The position numbers and the translations under genes were made by a program. Shown in pieces: positions 1-8,296 of a DNA stretch of 64,000 nucleotides. The notes beneath the pieces were generated by a model, which saw nothing but the letters and a program-made list of their open reading frames with translations, had not been told where the DNA came from and made no database searches. Each line of letters opens with the position of its first letter. Within the stretch, counting starts at the first letter, position 1. The stretch is from Verrucomicrobiia bacterium (GTDB lineage: Bacteria > Verrucomicrobiota > Verrucomicrobiia > Verrucomicrobiales > DEV007), in NCBI GenBank assembly GCA_030427505.1, contig JAUICH010000017.1, positions 1 to 64,000 on the forward strand. Direction: 5' to 3'.

Positions 1-3000
1 GTAAGGAGGCATCGTCCGCTTTTGGCGTCCCAGAGCTTGAGGGTGTTGTCATAGGAAGCGGAGAGCACCTGGGAGCCATCCGGGCTGAAGGCGCAGGAGT
101 TTACCCCACCATGGTGAGCCGCTCTTATTTCGGGTGGGAGGGTGGGAAGATCCGGCCGCCGCGAAAATTCCGATGGTTCACACATTGCCACCGAGACTTC
201 TGTTTGCCAATCGACAGGTAAGCCAACTTCCCCTACCGAACACCTCAGCCACTCCGCGTCTCTCAGTAGTGCCTCCTTCATTTCCGCCCGGCTCAAATCG
301 CACTCCCGCCAGAGGCTTCCACAAAAATTCGCGTCCCCGGCCCGCAGGCCACTGGCATCCACTTCCCGAAACGTCGCCCCCCTCGCGTCGGCGCCCGCCA
401 AGCCGGCGCCGGACAGGCTTACCCGCCGCAGTTTAGCCTCATTCAGAAAGACCCCGGCAAGGTTCGCGCCCCGAAGGTTGAGCCAGGGGCCCTCCTCGGG
501 ACCCTCAATTTCCCAACGCGCCAGATCTGCTCCATGCAAGTCCACCCGAGGCGGGTCCGGCGCGGGGTATCCCTGAGCCAGGGCCAGAAGCCAATACCGA
601 AAAGCCGCCATGGAAGCCTGCTCCGAGTATTCGGCAAAAATTTCCGCCAGGCTCTGGACTGCCTTCCCCGGCACCTCACCCGACAATAGCTGCCCCAGAA
701 ACTCCAGCGTTTCTTGCGATGGCAGGGGAATGGACCACAGCTCCACCAGCCGTTTCCGCCGGTCCCCACCCTTCGCTCTCCCGGCCTCCACCAGTGCCCG
801 GTGCAGGTAACAGGCCAGGAAATATTCCTGCAAGCTGGTGTGAGAGAATCGGAAATGCTCCTGACTCGAATCCGGCCGGAGAATAAAAGTGGCTGTGCGC
901 AGGTCTTCATTGAGAAGCTCCGGCGCTTTTCCCTGATACCGCTTTTCCATAGCGGGGTGAGTGTTGAGAAAGTCGTCCAGCCATTCCTCGACCCGTTCCC
1001 AAGTCCATTCCCGAGCCCCGTCGCGCCACAGGTCCGCCGCCAGGTTTTCCATAAGGACGCGCTTGTGCGCATGAGAGAAGTGATGTTTGCCATCGTCCCG
1101 GTCGAGCCATTTCCTGACCATCCGGTCATAGAGCTTTGCCGCGTCGATCCGTTCTCCCTTGGCCCGCATGCCCTCCAGCCACGCGATTTCGTCCGCGAGG
1201 AGAGACAACAGGTAGGGACGCTGAGCCAGGTCGCTAAGATTATGAATCGAGCGGAATAATTCGATGGCTCCTTCTACCCTGTCCGCCCCCAGAGCACCTT
1301 TCAGGTAGTCGCGAATCTGCTCTTCCGTGAAGGGTAAAAGAATCAACGCCCGGTAGTCCTCGGGCCGGATGCCGTCCCGCCCTTCCCCGGTCAGCATGGC
1401 ATTCTGATTCCACACATCCTTAAAATAATGAGAACGGCATGAAAGGATGAGCCGGCCCCGCTTTCCTTTGTTCTTTGTCTCCTTGGCAGGCGTCTCAGGC
1501 GGCAAAACGCTCCACAACTCCCGGATGAAGGCACGGGCCTGACCCGGCGTGTAATGCACGATCTTTTCGTCCAGGCCATCAAAGATGATGATCGCCCCCT
1601 CTTTCCTGACCATCCCGATGAAGTCGTCCGCATTCAGGCCAGGAGACCCTTCGCTTTTCCAGTGGCGCTTGATGACCTCGCCGAGGATTTCTTGCAGGGT
1701 AGGCACTTTCTCGCTTTTCCCTTCTTCACCTTCGCCGCTACGCACGAGCCGTAGATCAACAAAAATGGGGAGCGGAACGCCGGTATCACCCCGCTTCCGG
1801 GCCTCCAATAACTCCCGCGTAAACTGCTTAAGCGTCGTGGTTTTCCCAATGCCATACTCCCCCAAGATTGCGCAAAACGGACTCCCATCTTCATCCTGAA
1901 GCCAGCCATGGAGATACTCTACCGCGTCCTGACCTTCCCCGCCGCCTTCGCCGGCCCCCGCCACCGAGCGTTCCAGATCATCCAGATTGACCGGACGCGC
2001 TCTGGTCTTAGCGAATTTGTGTTTCCGATCCGAATCATAGGCCATTCGCTCGGCCATCTCGTCATAAGACGGGCACTCTGTCACAACGTCCACTTCCGGC
2101 TTTCCGGGGAAATCTCTCTCCAAGCGCCGGACAATTCTCTTAAAGAGTGCCTCCGCGAATTTCTCTTTTTGCTGCTTCGTACCGCACTCGGCGAACGTCC
2201 GGGATCGCTTGGCCTGTGGTGACTTATGTTGGAAAATCTGGATGTGTTCCAATCCTTGAAGGTCGTGATGAGAAGGGTCCACTCTCTTAAGGGCCACTGG
2301 GATCAACACCTCCCGTTTAAGCAGATTGGGTAACTCGTGATGCTTGATGTAGTTGCTGGCAAGAAACGCGGGGCTAACCAGAAGCAGTCCGAAATCGCAC
2401 TCCTCCAGGGCTCTCTGAATCTCTTCATGCCATTTTTTCCCAAAATCGATGAGGCTGTCGGACCAGATTTCGAAATCGTAATTTCCCGAGCCAAAGTGTG
2501 GCTCCAAAAGTTCCATGAGTTTTCCGGCATCCGGTTCGTCGGCGTGGGCAAATGACCGGAATAGCCGCACCTTCGGTTTCTTTCCGGCCGTCCCCTGCTC
2601 CAGCTCTTTTCCCGTTTTCAGAATCCCCTTGGACTTGATCGACGGCACGCGCTCCAGATCTTTCGTGCCTTCCTCGGAGAACTCTTCCACCGCTTCGACC
2701 GTGGTGTCCGGGCCCTCAAACCAGCAGTGTCGCTCCGCTGGAGGGGTCCGTTTCTTGGTATCGACGCAGAGTTCGACCTGAATGCCATGCGCGGTGGCCG
2801 TGTCGCTGAGTGTTTTCCGGAAGACCCGAAAGCGGTCGAGCTGAGCGTCCAAATCGAGTTCCGGAAACCCGGCAACAAGACACTCCTGAAGACTGACCTT
2901 GCCGCTTTCTGAAGCCACGGCCAAATCCACAATCGGGGAGAGGCGGTCGCGATTGGTGCGTCCCAATTCCTCCAGAAGAGGTTCGAGAGATCGTTTTACC

Positions 3001-3038
3001 CGCTGAGGGGGAATGAGAGCAATTCGATGCGATTTCAT
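1..3038 (-). CDS. TIR-NACHT-pentapeptide-WD40 STAND protein (C-terminus outside window)
   Basis: One open frame runs from an ATG at 3038 off the left edge (about 1012 residues seen). Residues 1-150 match nothing I recognise. A TIR domain follows (about 156-265) with the bacterial pattern W-S-D...G..W.EEI, LLLVSPAFLAS and H-ELP; Glu235 in HELP sits where TIR NADases keep their catalytic Glu. A NACHT-type NTPase comes next: Walker A GEYGIGKTTT (Lys399), Walker B FDGLDE (about 490), and SCRS as sensor. A pentapeptide-like stretch (ANLAG, AGLAG, ADARG) leads into a WD40 blade (about 975 on: VNSCAFSPDG, LKLWD). TIR-STAND proteins are known or suspected anti-phage or regulated-death proteins; that role here is inferred. 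No accessory gene is adjacent. An in-frame ATG at 3068 is an alternative start. The frame was read by hand and contains no stop. Confidence 0.85.
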   Translation of the reverse strand, partial: MKSHRIALIPPQRVKRSLEPLLEELGRTNRDRLSPIVDLAVASESGKVSLQECLVAGFPELDLDAQLDRFRVFRKTLSDTATAHGIQVELCVDTKKRTPPAERHCWFEGPDTTVEAVEEFSEEGTKDLERVPSIKSKGILKTGKELEQGTAGKKPKVRLFRSFAHADEPDAGKLMELLEPHFGSGNYDFEIWSDSLIDFGKKWHEEIQRALEECDFGLLLVSPAFLASNYIKHHELPNLLKREVLIPVALKRVDPSHHDLQGLEHIQIFQHKSPQAKRSRTFAECGTKQQKEKFAEALFKRIVRRLERDFPGKPEVDVVTECPSYDEMAERMAYDSDRKHKFAKTRARPVNLDDLERSVAGAGEGGGEGQDAVEYLHGWLQDEDGSPFCAILGEYGIGKTTTLKQFTRELLEARKRGDTGVPLPIFVDLRLVRSGEGEEGKSEKVPTLQEILGEVIKRHWKSEGSPGLNADDFIGMVRKEGAIIIFDGLDEKIVHYTPGQARAFIRELWSVLPPETPAKETKNKGKRGRLILSCRSHYFKDVWNQNAMLTGEGRDGIRPEDYRALILLPFTEEQIRDYLKGALGADRVEGAIELFRSIHNLSDLAQRPYLLSLLADEIAWLEGMRAKGERIDAAKLYDRMVRKWLDRDDGKHHFSHAHKRVLMENLAADLWRDGAREWTWERVEEWLDDFLNTHPAMEKRYQGKAPELLNEDLRTATFILRPDSSQEHFRFSHTSLQEYFLACYLHRALVEAGRAKGGDRRKRLVELWSIPLPSQETLEFLGQLLSGEVPGKAVQSLAEIFAEYSEQASMAAFRYWLLALAQGYPAPDPPRVDLHGADLARWEIEGPEEGPWLNLRGANLAGVFLNEAKLRRVSLSGAGLAGADARGATFREVDASGLRAGDANFCGSLWRECDLSRAEMKEALLRDAEWLRCSVGEVGLPVDWQTEVSVAMCEPSEFSRRPDLPTLPPEIRAAHHGGVNSCAFSPDGSQVLSASYDNTLKLWDAKSGRCLL

Positions 3039-3176
3039 GAAGTAATCGTTAAGTTCCAGCCCTTGCATACCCTGACGAAAAGAACCCAGCAAGCTTTTTC
3101 TACATGTTTTTCATGTTTTCTTTACGATTTAAATTACAAACACCAAACTGGCCCTGAAAGCAGAACGCGGAGGCCT

Positions 3177-3537
3177 TTATTGTCTCCATTCGGAACCGGA
3201 ATCGGTTCCGATTTTCTCCGTCACCGCCAGGATGGCGGCGAAGCCGCTGGTCTGGGGTGGGTTCGCGCTGGTTTCCCCGCGGATGTAGAGTCCGGAAATA
3301 TCCCCGTCCAGGAAGAGGGCGTCTTCACTGCCGAGGTGACGGAAGAGTTCGGCGAAAGTGCGCAGATTGACTCGGCTAGCGGTTTCGGGCGGGTCGCGCT
3401 CCGAGAGGGCGAAGATGACTTTTCCATCCGGCCTCGCGCCGACTCCACTGCGTAGCAGTTTGTTGAAGGTGGGATGGATCTGCTAATTTTCCAAGCGCAA
3501 CGGACCGGGCTGCATAGCGAGCCTGGGGTTCAAGCCG
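3177..3537 (-). pseudogene. Truncated phosphodiester glycosidase copy
   Basis: On the minus strand this stretch translates to the C-terminal half of the glycosidase encoded at 5983-6744 (GVGARPDGKVIFALSERDPP, ALFLDGDIS.LYIRGETSA), with most of the sequence conserved. It carries an in-frame TAG after PLRLEN, lacks a four-residue QPSP-equivalent, and has lost the whole N-terminal half including the signal peptide. It ends at TAA 3177-3179, just past a perfect 8-bp inverted repeat (cggaaccg/cggttccg) at about 3190-3209. It is a decayed partial duplicate of the nearby gene. Confidence 0.8.
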
Positions 3538-3624
3538 AAGTCTCCCCCATGCCCCCCCATGGGCGTGCTGCTAAAGCCGCAGGAGTTCGAAGACGTGGTG
3601 GCGTTTTTGGAGACGTTGCAATGA
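3538..3624 (+). pseudogene. C-terminal remnant of a PVC haem-binding (cytochrome c) protein
   Basis: The plus frame ending at TGA 3622-3624 reads PPMGVLLKPQEFEDVVAFL followed by ETLQ and stop. This closely resembles the very end of the large haem-binding proteins of planctomycetes and verrucomicrobia, where a PPMG haem-ligand loop is followed by an E..DLVAFL helix. Nothing upstream continues the gene: the sequence turns directly into the glycosidase remnant on the other strand. It appears to be gene debris. The identification rests on about 27 residues. Confidence 0.5.
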
Positions 3625-3715
3625 GGGGGGAACCTCTCAGATTGCCTGGCTTGTGAAACCAGATGAGAAAGAGAATCGTTGAAGATTCTGACCGCTGGTT
3701 CAAAAGTCATCCATC

Positions 3716-5173
3716 ATGGGAGAACGGCATTTCTTGAAAAACACCTACCGGGCGATGCCCTCTCTCATTTCGCTTGTCGCAACTGCGGAGCTAGCGTTCT
3801 TACTGCTCTGCCCATCCGGTACCCAAGCAGCCTTGTTTCAGCTCAGCTCGCCGCTGGACGCTTCGACAGACGCGCTTTCCGGAAAGAATGAGGTGGCAAT
3901 CGTGGTTCCGGTGGTCGCTCTGGAGACCCGCCCTGGACTCATAGAAAAAGGGCAAACCTACCGGGCGATCATTCAGGTTTGGGAACAGGGCGGGGCGACC
4001 TCTTCGCTTGGGCTGCGGAAAGGGCAGATCATGGATGCCGCTATTCTGACGGATCTCGCTTCGGACCAAGTCACCAAACTCGATATTCTGACAAATACGG
4101 ATGGAGGCGAGACGCCTCCGGATTTCTGCCTAACATCAATTCTTCCACTGGCTCCAGTTGCGACCACCGGCAACGAAAACGAGGCTCTTTGGAACGAGAG
4201 AATCGAACGCCTGAAGAACAATCCACACCGGCTGGCACGCATCCGTCAGCAACGCCGGGAGCTGGAAGAAAGAATCGCCTTCCACGGAGGCGAACATCCC
4301 TTGGTAACTCACGCCAAATCACCAGTGATTGACGCGTTTCTAAGTCTGTTATCAAACCCTGAAGAGTCGGCCAATAAACGAATCTCCCTTCAGAGAGCCC
4401 GAATATGGTCAATGCCGGACTTAAATCAGCGAATCGAGGTCAGAAACGCCGTCGGCCCAGTCGAGGCGATCGTGTCCTTGGCGGATTATCTGGAGTCTAA
4501 GGGAATCGATTTCATCTACGTCAGCATTCCTTTCGAACCAGAACTCTCGATTCACGAATTCTTCCCTGAATTGGACTCCTGGACCAGCATTCCGCGATTG
4601 CGATTTCTGGAAGATCTCAGCCAGGCAGGGGTCGAAACGATCGACCTTCTACCCGCGCTAAGGGACGATAAGAGCGGAAAACCGATGACGTTTCCCACCG
4701 TGGATCCTCACCTAAGTTTTGCCGGCACCCGAGTGGTCGCGCAAACATTGGCCGATTATCTGAAAGTCCACTACGCGGAATATGTATCTCAAGTACCCCA
4801 GGTTCAGTATCGCAAGAAAACTTTCGCCTATGAAAGTGACCCTGGTTTCACTGAAGAAGTCAGTCAAATCATCGAACCGGACGGACAGCTATTTGGCAAT
4901 CCCTCGGATTCACCCATTTTGGTTATTGGAGACTGCAATACTTTCTATTGGCAGGTGGCCAAATGCAAAAACGCGGGCATCACCGCACAAATGAGTGAGA
5001 TTTTTGGCGGCACCATCAGTCAATTTTCAGGACCCAATTTCCTACCCCACCAGATGGGAACCTGCCCGCCAGAAGTGCTCTCCGGACGTAAGATCATTCT
5101 ATACATGCAGTCTCCTTGGACATTGTACTTTTCGAAACAACCGTTTTACCGCCCCGTTTTTGCTCATGACTAA
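3716..5173 (+). CDS. AlgX/AlgJ-like SGNH-fold secreted protein (putative O-acetyltransferase)
   Basis: The product is 485 aa. An N-terminal hydrophobic segment (about residues 14-37, ending GTQA) looks like a signal peptide; ATG 3755 is an alternative start and neither start has a clear Shine-Dalgarno. The second half has the AlgX/AlgJ pattern: YVSIPFEPEL, then TVDPHLSFAGTRVVAQTLADYL in the place of the D-x-HW-x-x-x-G motif, then ILVIGDCNTFYW in the place of the GDS nucleophile loop. In that family the enzyme O-acetylates a periplasmic polysaccharide. Here the nucleophile Ser is Cys and the HW motif reads HL, so activity is uncertain. The stop overlaps the start of the next gene (ATGACTAA), suggesting coupled translation. 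Confidence 0.6.
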   Translation: MGERHFLKNTYRAMPSLISLVATAELAFLLLCPSGTQAALFQLSSPLDASTDALSGKNEVAIVVPVVALETRPGLIEKGQTYRAIIQVWEQGGATSSLGLRKGQIMDAAILTDLASDQVTKLDILTNTDGGETPPDFCLTSILPLAPVATTGNENEALWNERIERLKNNPHRLARIRQQRRELEERIAFHGGEHPLVTHAKSPVIDAFLSLLSNPEESANKRISLQRARIWSMPDLNQRIEVRNAVGPVEAIVSLADYLESKGIDFIYVSIPFEPELSIHEFFPELDSWTSIPRLRFLEDLSQAGVETIDLLPALRDDKSGKPMTFPTVDPHLSFAGTRVVAQTLADYLKVHYAEYVSQVPQVQYRKKTFAYESDPGFTEEVSQIIEPDGQLFGNPSDSPILVIGDCNTFYWQVAKCKNAGITAQMSEIFGGTISQFSGPNFLPHQMGTCPPEVLSGRKIILYMQSPWTLYFSKQPFYRPVFAHD

Positions 5174-5963
5174 ACGTTGCTTCTCAAGCATCAGTTTCCT
5201 GATCTTCACCCTGTTAACGCTCGTCGCTTGCAAGCCGGCAGAGGAACAGCCACCAGCCACGGAGGGTCCGGCTACGGTCACGGCTGTAATCCAGGAAGTC
5301 AGTGATTTCCCCCCAGACATGACGAGCAATCCCTACCCCGATGTGCTGTTGTCCGTAAAGGCAGAGATTGAAGGCACCGCTGTAATCCTGCAATTGCCGG
5401 TATTGAGAGACTTCAAACCGACGGAAGTCGCTTCCTACCACGGCGGCGATATCATTGAGGTTAAACTCGTCGAAGACAGGACCCCATATACAACCTGGCA
5501 ACAGTTCGATACCCTGGGAATTTTCGATCTTCCCATCAAAGTCGGTATTGATGCCGTGCGAACGCATCGTTCCGAGACAGTCGCAACAAAAGAAGCCCCT
5601 CCTTCCGGCGAGGTCGATGAATCGATTCGAATGAGCCTGCTGCGTCTGCGCGAAACAGATATCAATACTGAATCCACTGTCGCGATGTCAGAAAACGGCG
5701 ACTTTAAGTTGGCCCGGAATGACATGGGTCATGCCATCGTTGAACTGGTGAGTCGAATGTATGCACAAGGAATCGACGTGACCGTTGCGGGTGAAATGGA
5801 TTCCGCCCTGAAGCAATACCTGAACGACTATCTCATCGCTATTGCCGATACAACCGAGAAGGATGCCATTGTCATTCACTCTCCCGCGGAGGCCAACGCG
5901 GTCAAACCGGAAGACATTTCATCTCCCAAATCCGTCCAAATCTTGCTGAAAGCGGAGAAGTAG
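5166..5963 (+). CDS. Putative lipoprotein of unknown function
   Basis: The start at ATG 5166 overlaps the last 8 bases of the preceding gene. The frame is open further upstream, but this start gives a proper lipoprotein signal: a charged MTKR start, a hydrophobic run and the lipobox LVAC (Cys21). The mature 245 residues are hydrophilic, with an early beta-rich part and a later segment with RMYAQGIDVTVAGEMDSALK. No family is recognised. Coupling to the SGNH protein suggests the two act together in the cell envelope. Confidence 0.65.
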   Translation: MTKRCFSSISFLIFTLLTLVACKPAEEQPPATEGPATVTAVIQEVSDFPPDMTSNPYPDVLLSVKAEIEGTAVILQLPVLRDFKPTEVASYHGGDIIEVKLVEDRTPYTTWQQFDTLGIFDLPIKVGIDAVRTHRSETVATKEAPPSGEVDESIRMSLLRLRETDINTESTVAMSENGDFKLARNDMGHAIVELVSRMYAQGIDVTVAGEMDSALKQYLNDYLIAIADTTEKDAIVIHSPAEANAVKPEDISSPKSVQILLKAEK

Positions 5964-5982
5964 AGCAACCTCCGGTCACAGC

Positions 5983-6744
5983 TTAGCGAGATTCCTCCGT
6001 CACCGCCAGGATAGCCGCGAAGCCGCTGGTCTGGGGTGGGATAGCGCTGGTTTCCCCGCGGATGTAGAGTTCGGAAATATCCCCGTCCAGGAAAAGGGCG
6101 TCCGGGCAGCCGAGGTGGCGGAAGAATTCGGCGAAGGTGTAGAGGTTGACGCGGCTGGCGGTTTCGGGCGGGTCGCGCTCGGTAAGGGCGAAGATGACCT
6201 TTCCGTCTGGCGTCACCCCTACTCCGCTACGGAGGAGTTTGTTAGGGGATGGTTGGTTGAAGGCGGGGTGGATTCGATTCTTTTCCAAAAGCAAAGGGCC
6301 AGACTGGATGGCGAGCCGGGGTTTCAAACCGGCATTGGCGTAGGCTTCGGTTTCGAGAATGCCCGGCTGGTTGTCCGGGTTCAGATAGAAGACGCCGTTG
6401 GGCTTCAGGTAGAAGTTTCCTTGCCCGGGCTGCCGGTTCAGGCGGACGCGGATCTTTCCGTCTTCGATATGCAAGCCGGTGGGAACGAAGCCGGGCTCGT
6501 AGATGCCGCTGTTAGTGGCGAACTTGAGGCGCTTACCCTGCGCGTTCAGATCTTTCTCCAAGTTCGCAAAGGTCTGGTAAGGTTGGCCGTTTTTGTCCCG
6601 TGAAAAGAGTTCGAGTTTCTCCTTCGAAGGATCGAGACGGTAGATGCGGAACTTCGCGCCTTTGAATTCGACTTGCTCGCCCCTTGTAGCCGGTGCGAAG
6701 GCGCAGAGAGTGACGAACAAGATCAGCAAGCGCGAGATATTCAT
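5983..6744 (-). CDS. Phosphodiester glycosidase family protein (DUF2233/NAGPA-like), secreted
   Basis: From ATG 6744 the 253-aa product begins with a signal peptide (MNISRLLILFVTLCAFAPA, cleavage near TRGEQ). The body shows hallmarks of the phosphodiester glycosidase domain: TNSGIYEPGFVPTGLHI, FYLNPDN, AIQSGPLLLE, RSGVGVTPDGKVIFALTE and ALFLDGDIS. The family cleaves sugar-phosphodiester linkages, as in the mammalian uncovering enzyme; the substrate here is unknown. The frame stays open to 6888, but the longer N-terminus would bury the signal peptide. A broken copy of the same gene lies at 3177-3537. Confidence 0.75.
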   Translation of the reverse strand: MNISRLLILFVTLCAFAPATRGEQVEFKGAKFRIYRLDPSKEKLELFSRDKNGQPYQTFANLEKDLNAQGKRLKFATNSGIYEPGFVPTGLHIEDGKIRVRLNRQPGQGNFYLKPNGVFYLNPDNQPGILETEAYANAGLKPRLAIQSGPLLLEKNRIHPAFNQPSPNKLLRSGVGVTPDGKVIFALTERDPPETASRVNLYTFAEFFRHLGCPDALFLDGDISELYIRGETSAIPPQTSGFAAILAVTEESR

Positions 6745-7162
6745 TTCCAAGTTACGCGAGTTTTGTGCGCCGGTTGTCAGGAGAATGGCCGCAATAAGGC
6801 GCAAAAGACGCAAGAGTTTTTCTGAGTGCGGACACACCGATCTGGACTGTCTGCGCGGCTTGCAATTAATTAGCCTCCGAGAAAACAAGAAGCGTTCGCT
6901 ACACAGAGGTGGAACGCGATCTCCGAGCGCGTTCGCGAATGGCTTAAAAGGTCAATTCCGGACAGGATTTGGACATCCTGGCCGGGCGCCAGGACCTTAC
7001 GCGTTTCGCGCCGCAATTTCAGTCGCCATCCGTGACCGAAACCGCCGTTACATCTTCGGCGACCCGGTTCGCGAGTTCCTCGCCCGGAGGTCGAGGACCA
7101 CCTTTGTGTCTCGAAGGCTTTGGGTTATTTGAAAACCACCAACTCTAATACTGAGCAATTAT
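6745..7162. other. Intergenic region with repeat-like elements, no gene seen
   Basis: There are 418 bases between two minus-strand genes. Near 6788-6820 is a 'gccgcaataaggcgcaaaag' element whose reverse complement closely matches repeats inside the prophage. A 7-bp inverted repeat, GAACGCG/CGCGTTC (6912-6918 and 6928-6934), could be a REP-like element. I see no credible coding frame; the open frames here lack family features and a ribosome site. Confidence 0.5.
6788..6820 (-). repeat. 'CTTTTGCGCC' intergenic repeat, host copy
   Basis: On the minus strand this reads ctcttgcgtcttttgcgcc followed by ttattgcggc. Three intergenic spots in the prophage (40468-40497, 41293-41321, 41785-41815) have nearly the same sequence. 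This is the only host copy I noticed. Confidence 0.6.
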
Positions 7163-8068
7163 TCAGGTAATCACCTTACTCGCCATCGCTGCCGCGATGT
7201 CCTGGCCGCCCCTGAGCAGGGTGTTGCCTTCGAAGAGTTCTTTCGGGTCCACGCCTTTGGCTTCTTCCCAGTCGTGTTCCTTAAGCTGGCCGCTTTGGCC
7301 GTAGGCAATCAGGGGGTTCTGGTAGCAGACGCGCTGGATGTCTTCCATGGAGATGCCGGCCTCTTTCATGAGGGCGGCGGTCTTCGGGACGGCCAGGGCG
7401 TCGCTAATGCCCCAGTCGGCGGCGCTGTCCACGATGATGCGTTCGCCGCCGTATTCGCGCATGATCTGGACCATGCGTTCGTTCCCCAGCTTGGTGTGGG
7501 GGTAGATGGTGAAGGCCGCCCAGTAGCCACGGTCGAGGACGGTCTTGACGGTTTCTTCGTTGTTGTGATCGATGACTACCTTGAACGGGTCGCAGCCCAC
7601 GTCTTCCAGCACGTCCATGGTGCGGATGGTGCCAGTCTTCTTATCGCGGTGCGGGGTGTGGATCTGGATGGGCAGATCGGCCTCCAGCGCGAGGGCGGCC
7701 TGTTTGCGGAGATAGATTTCTTCCAGCTTGGTCTGGTCGTCGAATCCGATCTCGCCGATGCCGACCACGCCTTCCTTGCAGATGTAGAGGGGCAGCAACT
7801 CCATCACGCCCTCGGCGAGACGTTCGTTGTTCGCCTCCTTCGGATTCAGGCCGATGGTGCAGTAGTGCTTGATACCGAACTGACTGGCGCGGAAGCGTTC
7901 GAAGCCGATGAGGGTATTGAAGTAGTCCTTAAACGAGCCCACCTCCGTGCGCGGCTGGCCCTGCCAGAAGGAGGGTTCGATGATGGCCACGGTGCCCGCC
8001 GCGGCCATCCGCTGATAGTCATCGGTGGTCCGGGAGACCATGTGCACGTGAGAATCTAAAAAACGCAT
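7163..8068 (-). CDS. TatD-type metal-dependent hydrolase of an ebo-like pair
   Basis: The 301-aa product starts MRFLDSHVHM, giving the HxH metal-binding pair of the amidohydrolase/TatD barrel. Later motifs include VGIGEIGFD (the metal Glu strand), LPIQIHTPHRD (metal His) and VVIDHNNEE, with IIVDSAADWG near the final Asp. The gene lies downstream of an EboA-type gene on the same strand. TatD-like hydrolases accompany EboA in ebo clusters, which are linked in cyanobacteria to export of scytonemin precursors. The other ebo genes (prenyltransferase, dehydroquinate synthase-like and so on) are absent here. The substrate is unknown. Confidence 0.75.
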   Translation of the reverse strand: MRFLDSHVHMVSRTTDDYQRMAAAGTVAIIEPSFWQGQPRTEVGSFKDYFNTLIGFERFRASQFGIKHYCTIGLNPKEANNERLAEGVMELLPLYICKEGVVGIGEIGFDDQTKLEEIYLRKQAALALEADLPIQIHTPHRDKKTGTIRTMDVLEDVGCDPFKVVIDHNNEETVKTVLDRGYWAAFTIYPHTKLGNERMVQIMREYGGERIIVDSAADWGISDALAVPKTAALMKEAGISMEDIQRVCYQNPLIAYGQSGQLKEHDWEEAKGVDPKELFEGNTLLRGGQDIAAAMASKVIT

Positions 8069-8139
8069 GGGGATGAGGGGGGGACAAAAGGCTCTAGTTA
8101 CTTAGAAAACAAAGGAGCACGCTTTACTCAGTTTTTTGA

Positions 8140-8272
8140 CCACAGAGGACACAGAGTTCACAGAGAGTTTTTTGGATTCGTGGGCGGCTTGGACAGGACG
8201 TTGACCACGGATGACGCAGATAGCGTTGATAACTGAGAAATCCATCTGTGTTCTCTGTGTCACCTGTGGTTT
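8140..8272. repeat. Inverted pair of 'CCACAGAGGACACAGAG' intergenic repeats
   Basis: The gap between eboA and the TatD gene starts with ccacagaggacacagag at 8140 and ends with ctctgtgtcacctgtgg near 8270, so the two arms are near inverse complements. Between them is a third element, ccacggatgacgcagat (8205-8221). The same word families recur between prophage genes (28459, 34485, 58932, 43347). No gene is seen in 8069-8296. Confidence 0.65.
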
Positions 8273-8296
8273 GAAATCCGAGGCTGTCAGTTTCTG

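Noticed and set aside
443-1129. Short minus frames within the first 3 kb listed as separate genes
   Set aside because: They are other frames of the single TIR-NACHT frame that runs off the edge.
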